Assembly (NCBI GenBank): GCA_013398955.1
Contig: VWPU01011871.1
Location: forward strand, 1 to 64,000
From: Callaeas wilsoni
Taxonomy: Eukaryota > Chordata > Aves > Passeriformes > Callaeidae
DNA: 64,000 bases
Direction: 5' to 3'
The translations under genes and the position numbers were made by a program. This document shows, in pieces, positions 60,632 through 64,000 of the stretch (positions within the stretch are counted from its first letter, which is position 1; each line of letters begins with the position of its first letter). A model generated the notes under the pieces. It saw only the letters and a list, made by a program, of their open reading frames with translations, did no database searches and was not told the origin of the DNA.

Positions 60632-63600
60632 CTGAAATGCTTCACGGTGTAGAATTACTGAAAATCTTCTTACTTCAGTAGCCAACAGCTCCGAAGTCTT
60701 CGAGAGCTTTGTCTTCCCCACCACTTAAGCTTGCTGTGCCCCGTTGAAGCTGGAGCTGTGGCTGGGGTGACCTCCAGCCCCTGCAGCCAGCAGGGCCAGG
60801 CTGTGCAGCACCCCTGGGGAGATGAAGTAACAACTATTTTCAAATCCTTTTGACTTGTTTGCGTGATCATTTTTTGCTATGTTGTTAAGTGTGAGGACCT
60901 GGACCTCAGGTTGACACTGGATAATTTCTCTTTTTCTTCTTTAAAAATAATAATTTTTAGCACTTCACAGTCTACAAAATAGAGCATTTTGTTATGGTGC
61001 TCAAAGGAGTCTTAAATGTCACTTAAGAAACTTCTGAGCCCAGTTCTTACATACTTAGATGTAGCTACTTCTCACTACTAGATTTAAGAACTTTCTCCAG
61101 CCTGAGTTAACCATGTAGAGATGCAAATATCCCTCCTTACTCTGAGAATGAGCTTCACACTGGCCATTAAGTGAGTTTGTTGGCTTAAATATAGCTGAAC
61201 CTTAAATAACCATATCCCTGGCGAATGGGAGTGTCAAACCATGTGCTGCCCCCAGCTTTGAAAAGCTTCATTTTCATATTGCTGCTTCCCCTTCTCTCCA
61301 TTTCATGATTTGCAGTTTTGCAAGAAATTGCTATTTCCACTCCTTATGCACTTTTTTTTTTAATATAAGCCCGATAATTTATTAAAACAAAGATACCAGT
61401 TTAGCACCAGTGACTTCAGAGATCCTCAGTGGCTTGGCTTTTGCGGTAGGATGGTTAAGGCATGATGGCTCTCTCCTGTCATTTATAGGGATTTAAGGAA
61501 ATTAAAATCTTGCAGTAATGGAATTGATATTTAGAGGTCACCAGTCTGCACAGTTAGAAAGACATTCAGAAATATTTTCTGAATCACACTAGGAGAAAAG
61601 TCTTAGTATTAATTACCACAGTGTGACAAGCCAAATTATCTTCAGGTTTTATTCCTTCACTTGTGGACAAAAGTCTTCAACTTCATTTGCTCATTTTCAC
61701 CCCAAAGCAGCCATCTGGGCACTGCTTCCCTGAAATAACCCCTTCTCCCAGCATTGCTTTTCTACATCTTTCCCCCATTTTTTATGTCAGGACATAAAAA
61801 AAGGCAAGGGGGCAGCCAGGAGGAATTTAACATCCATGAAACATTCAGGGTGCTTCAGCAACTACAGTTACGTTTGTCATCACACCATAATTTTTCACTG
61901 TGGCCATCTCCTCTCTTAATGTTGTGCTGGTTCCTGATTTTTTTTTAAAATGTATTTGCTAATATTGATGTTTTAAAAATCTGGGTAATAGAAAGGATCA
62001 ATTTTTACCTGAGTCAAACACAATCATGTTGCCCTGGCACTTCTGCCTGTATTGATTACTTGGGAAGTAATTATCATGTTTACTCCCCCAGTTATGCTGC
62101 GTATTTTTCCAGATTTCTCTTATGTGAACCGACACAGCCCCCACTTTGAAAGAACTAACACTGGATCAGATACAGAATCCACTACTCCGTTCACCCTTCC
62201 CTCAGAATGTGAACATTTAGCCCCAAATCACAGTGAGTTACATTACATTGGATTAAGGCCAATTCTTTTCTTGTCCCTCTCCCACTGCATGTCAAATTCT
62301 CATGAAAAAAAAGAGTGTAAGAACTCTCTTTCTCAGTCAAAGACAAAAGAGTGACACAGGCTTCTGCAAGAGGAGGAGTTAATCTAATCCCATTCCTGAA
62401 GGGTTGCCAGGAATTGGTTTTAGTACCCCTGAGTATCCTCAGCACCTTCAAACTGACTCCTCAGGATTGAAAACAAGGGGAATTAGGTAGAGTGGAGGTC
62501 ACACATCATACCTGTGCAATTCTAACTTCTTCTTGATGAGTCAAGATATTCTGTATTTCAACATATTACAGATTTTTCTGTACAGTGTTTCCTTTCACAC
62601 AATTTTTTGACCATTTGAGATTTAAACTGATTCATTCTGAAAACTTTAGGGAGAAAACATTAACCCTGCCAGAGGGAAAAAAATCAAAGTACTGTAGGAG
62701 TTCTGAAAGCAGCTGTCACTTGTGTATTGCTCTTGCATATAATGCTGACAGATTACGTTGGAGAATTCCAGAGTTTCATTTAGGCTGCGTAGCAAGGTCT
62801 CTGTGGTGCTGCAAGTGGGACATTGCCACGCAGTCATTGCAGCCAGGAGACAATTTCAAAGAGACTTTAGGACTGACCCAAGGTTTGTGAGCAGAGAGCA
62901 GCGATCAACAGGAGTTTTTGGCTCCTATCAGATATGACAGATCATTGTCATCACAGAGATAGAAATCGCTTGCCCTGTTGCCCTTCTCTGTCTTTAATCT
63001 GATTCTCTTTATGTCACTTTTCCACTTGTGTGTGTGATAACACAACAGAGATGAAGCCTTCTTTTCCAGCTCCCTACAAAAATATCCCCGAATTCACATT
63101 GGTGCTGGCATTGTAGCTGCCTTCTCCTCATCTCTCACCTTCCTCCTAGAATCAGCCCAAACCACCAGATATCCAGCCCATTACTAATCCTGTTTTCTAA
63201 TGGTTTATTAATTGAACAGGGGAGCAGTACATCTGGCAACATTTACATTTGCAATTAGGGAATCAGATCCTCCATAGCAGAAGTTTAATTTTATTTGGCT
63301 TATCTTAGAAATAGCTGGCTCAGATATGAAGAAATTTGTATTACTGAGGGATACAGAAATCTGAAGATAAAGAATCTATTCTTTTGTAGAATACACTGAG
63401 CCAAATTTTTTTAATTTATGCACATTCATGGCACCACACTGGGTCTCTAAAATGTTTCCATTCATATTTTTTTACATTCTACTTAAATTGATTGCAAATC
63501 AGCTAAAGTACCAGACTTGCTGCTGGCTTTCCTCTTTTTCAGACTTTGTGTAGATGATCTGGGAGTAGTGGCTTAACCTCTGTGTTGTTTGGGCAGGTAT

Positions 63601-63679
63601 TTGAACAGGTATTTTACATTGTGACCAAAAATAATACAAGTATTAATTGAATATTAATTAATACAAGTGTAAATACAAG

Positions 63680-63750
63680 GAGGGGTGGGAAGAAATGCTA
63701 TTTAAGGTCCCTTCCAGGCCAGTCCACTCCATGATTCCATGACTCCAGCG
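63680..63750 (+). mobile_element. Degenerate CR1 3'-terminal fragment
   Basis: GGAGGGGTGGGAAGAAATGC, then TTTAAGGTCCCTTCCAGGCC and CACTCCATGATTCCATGACT match the last 70 bp and tail of CR1 on the plus strand with many changes. Confidence 0.75.
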
Positions 63751-64000
63751 CTAAGAGTGTGCATGCTCAGGAAACCTGGATAGCACACAGCAAAGAGGAA
63801 GGTCTGTCTCCTCCCTAATGTGGCCTAAAACATGGATAAGTCTGTAAAACTTCTCTCATAATTCATTTCAGTTGCAAACTGCCAGGATATCAGAGAAGTC
63901 GTGTGGATAAAATGAGAGCCAGCTTTGGCCAGAAATCCATCCTGAATTATCCGCCAGGATATGGGAGTCACCCTTGTTAGGAGGGATATGGGAGAGAAAT
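63751..64000. other. Non-coding DNA at window end
   Basis: Nothing recognised in the last 250 bp. Confidence 0.5.

Larger units (their letters stand above)
56036..63679. other. Non-coding DNA; isolated donor-like sites only
   Basis: About 7.6 kb with no recognisable repeat or gene. Donor-like motifs on the minus strand occur at 56724-56729 (CTG|GTAAGT) and 60572-60577 (AAG|GTGAGT). Simple repeats are (TTTA)n at about 57871-57890 and an A-run at about 58923-58937. Confidence 0.45.

Overview
This window reads as nuclear DNA from a bird, most likely a songbird (passerine). The main evidence is about 18 copies of the avian CR1 LINE family. Young copies share a GC-rich 3' end that finishes in the 8-bp ATTCTRTG-type tail. 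There is also one avian class II (ERVK-like) solo LTR. Between these GC-rich islands the DNA is AT-rich, and stops are frequent in all frames. I found no convincing protein-coding gene, tRNA, rRNA, CRISPR array or bacterial-type operon. The window is best read as intergenic or deep-intronic sequence. The longest open frames, on both strands, fall inside CR1 copies, a pentanucleotide satellite or the LTR.

Layout. 1-12.5 kb: AT-rich non-repetitive DNA with one moderately old CR1 (about 2.0 kb) and a faint one (9.0 kb). 12.5-13.5 kb: a CR1 followed by a 320-bp segment that recurs inverted at 33.9-34.2 kb, then an old CR1 scrap. 16.4 kb: short CR1. 17.24-17.91 kb: minus-strand solo LTR with a 6-bp target duplication. 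22.2-23.4 kb: a composite CR1, with a young 3' end beside an older stretch that keeps a remnant of the reverse-transcriptase active site. 24.9 and 30.2 kb: further CR1s. 33.9-34.7 kb: the second inverted arm with its own CR1. 35.0-35.2 kb: G/T-rich tract with a G-quadruplex motif. 36.0 kb: CR1. 38.0-38.4 kb: a direct duplication split by the window's only N, probably an unmerged contig overlap. 40.1 kb: CR1. 42.9-43.5 kb: CR1-like element ending in a long TCCTA/TCCTC satellite. 43.8, 44.8, 49.8 and 51.3 kb: ancient CR1/L3-type scraps. 50.2 and 54.0-54.7 kb: young CR1s. The last 9 kb is mostly featureless.

No set of genes working together can be described. The most notable points are (i) the inverted 320-bp pair, whose flanks agree at about 98% while the attached CR1 ends differ much more, (ii) the single-N duplication, (iii) the CR1-tailed pentanucleotide satellite, and (iv) a few isolated splice-like signal pairs, on the plus strand at 42.2-42.5 kb and on the minus strand at 56.0 and 60.6 kb. 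These pairs could be exons of an unrecognised transcript or chance matches. All identities quoted were counted by eye.
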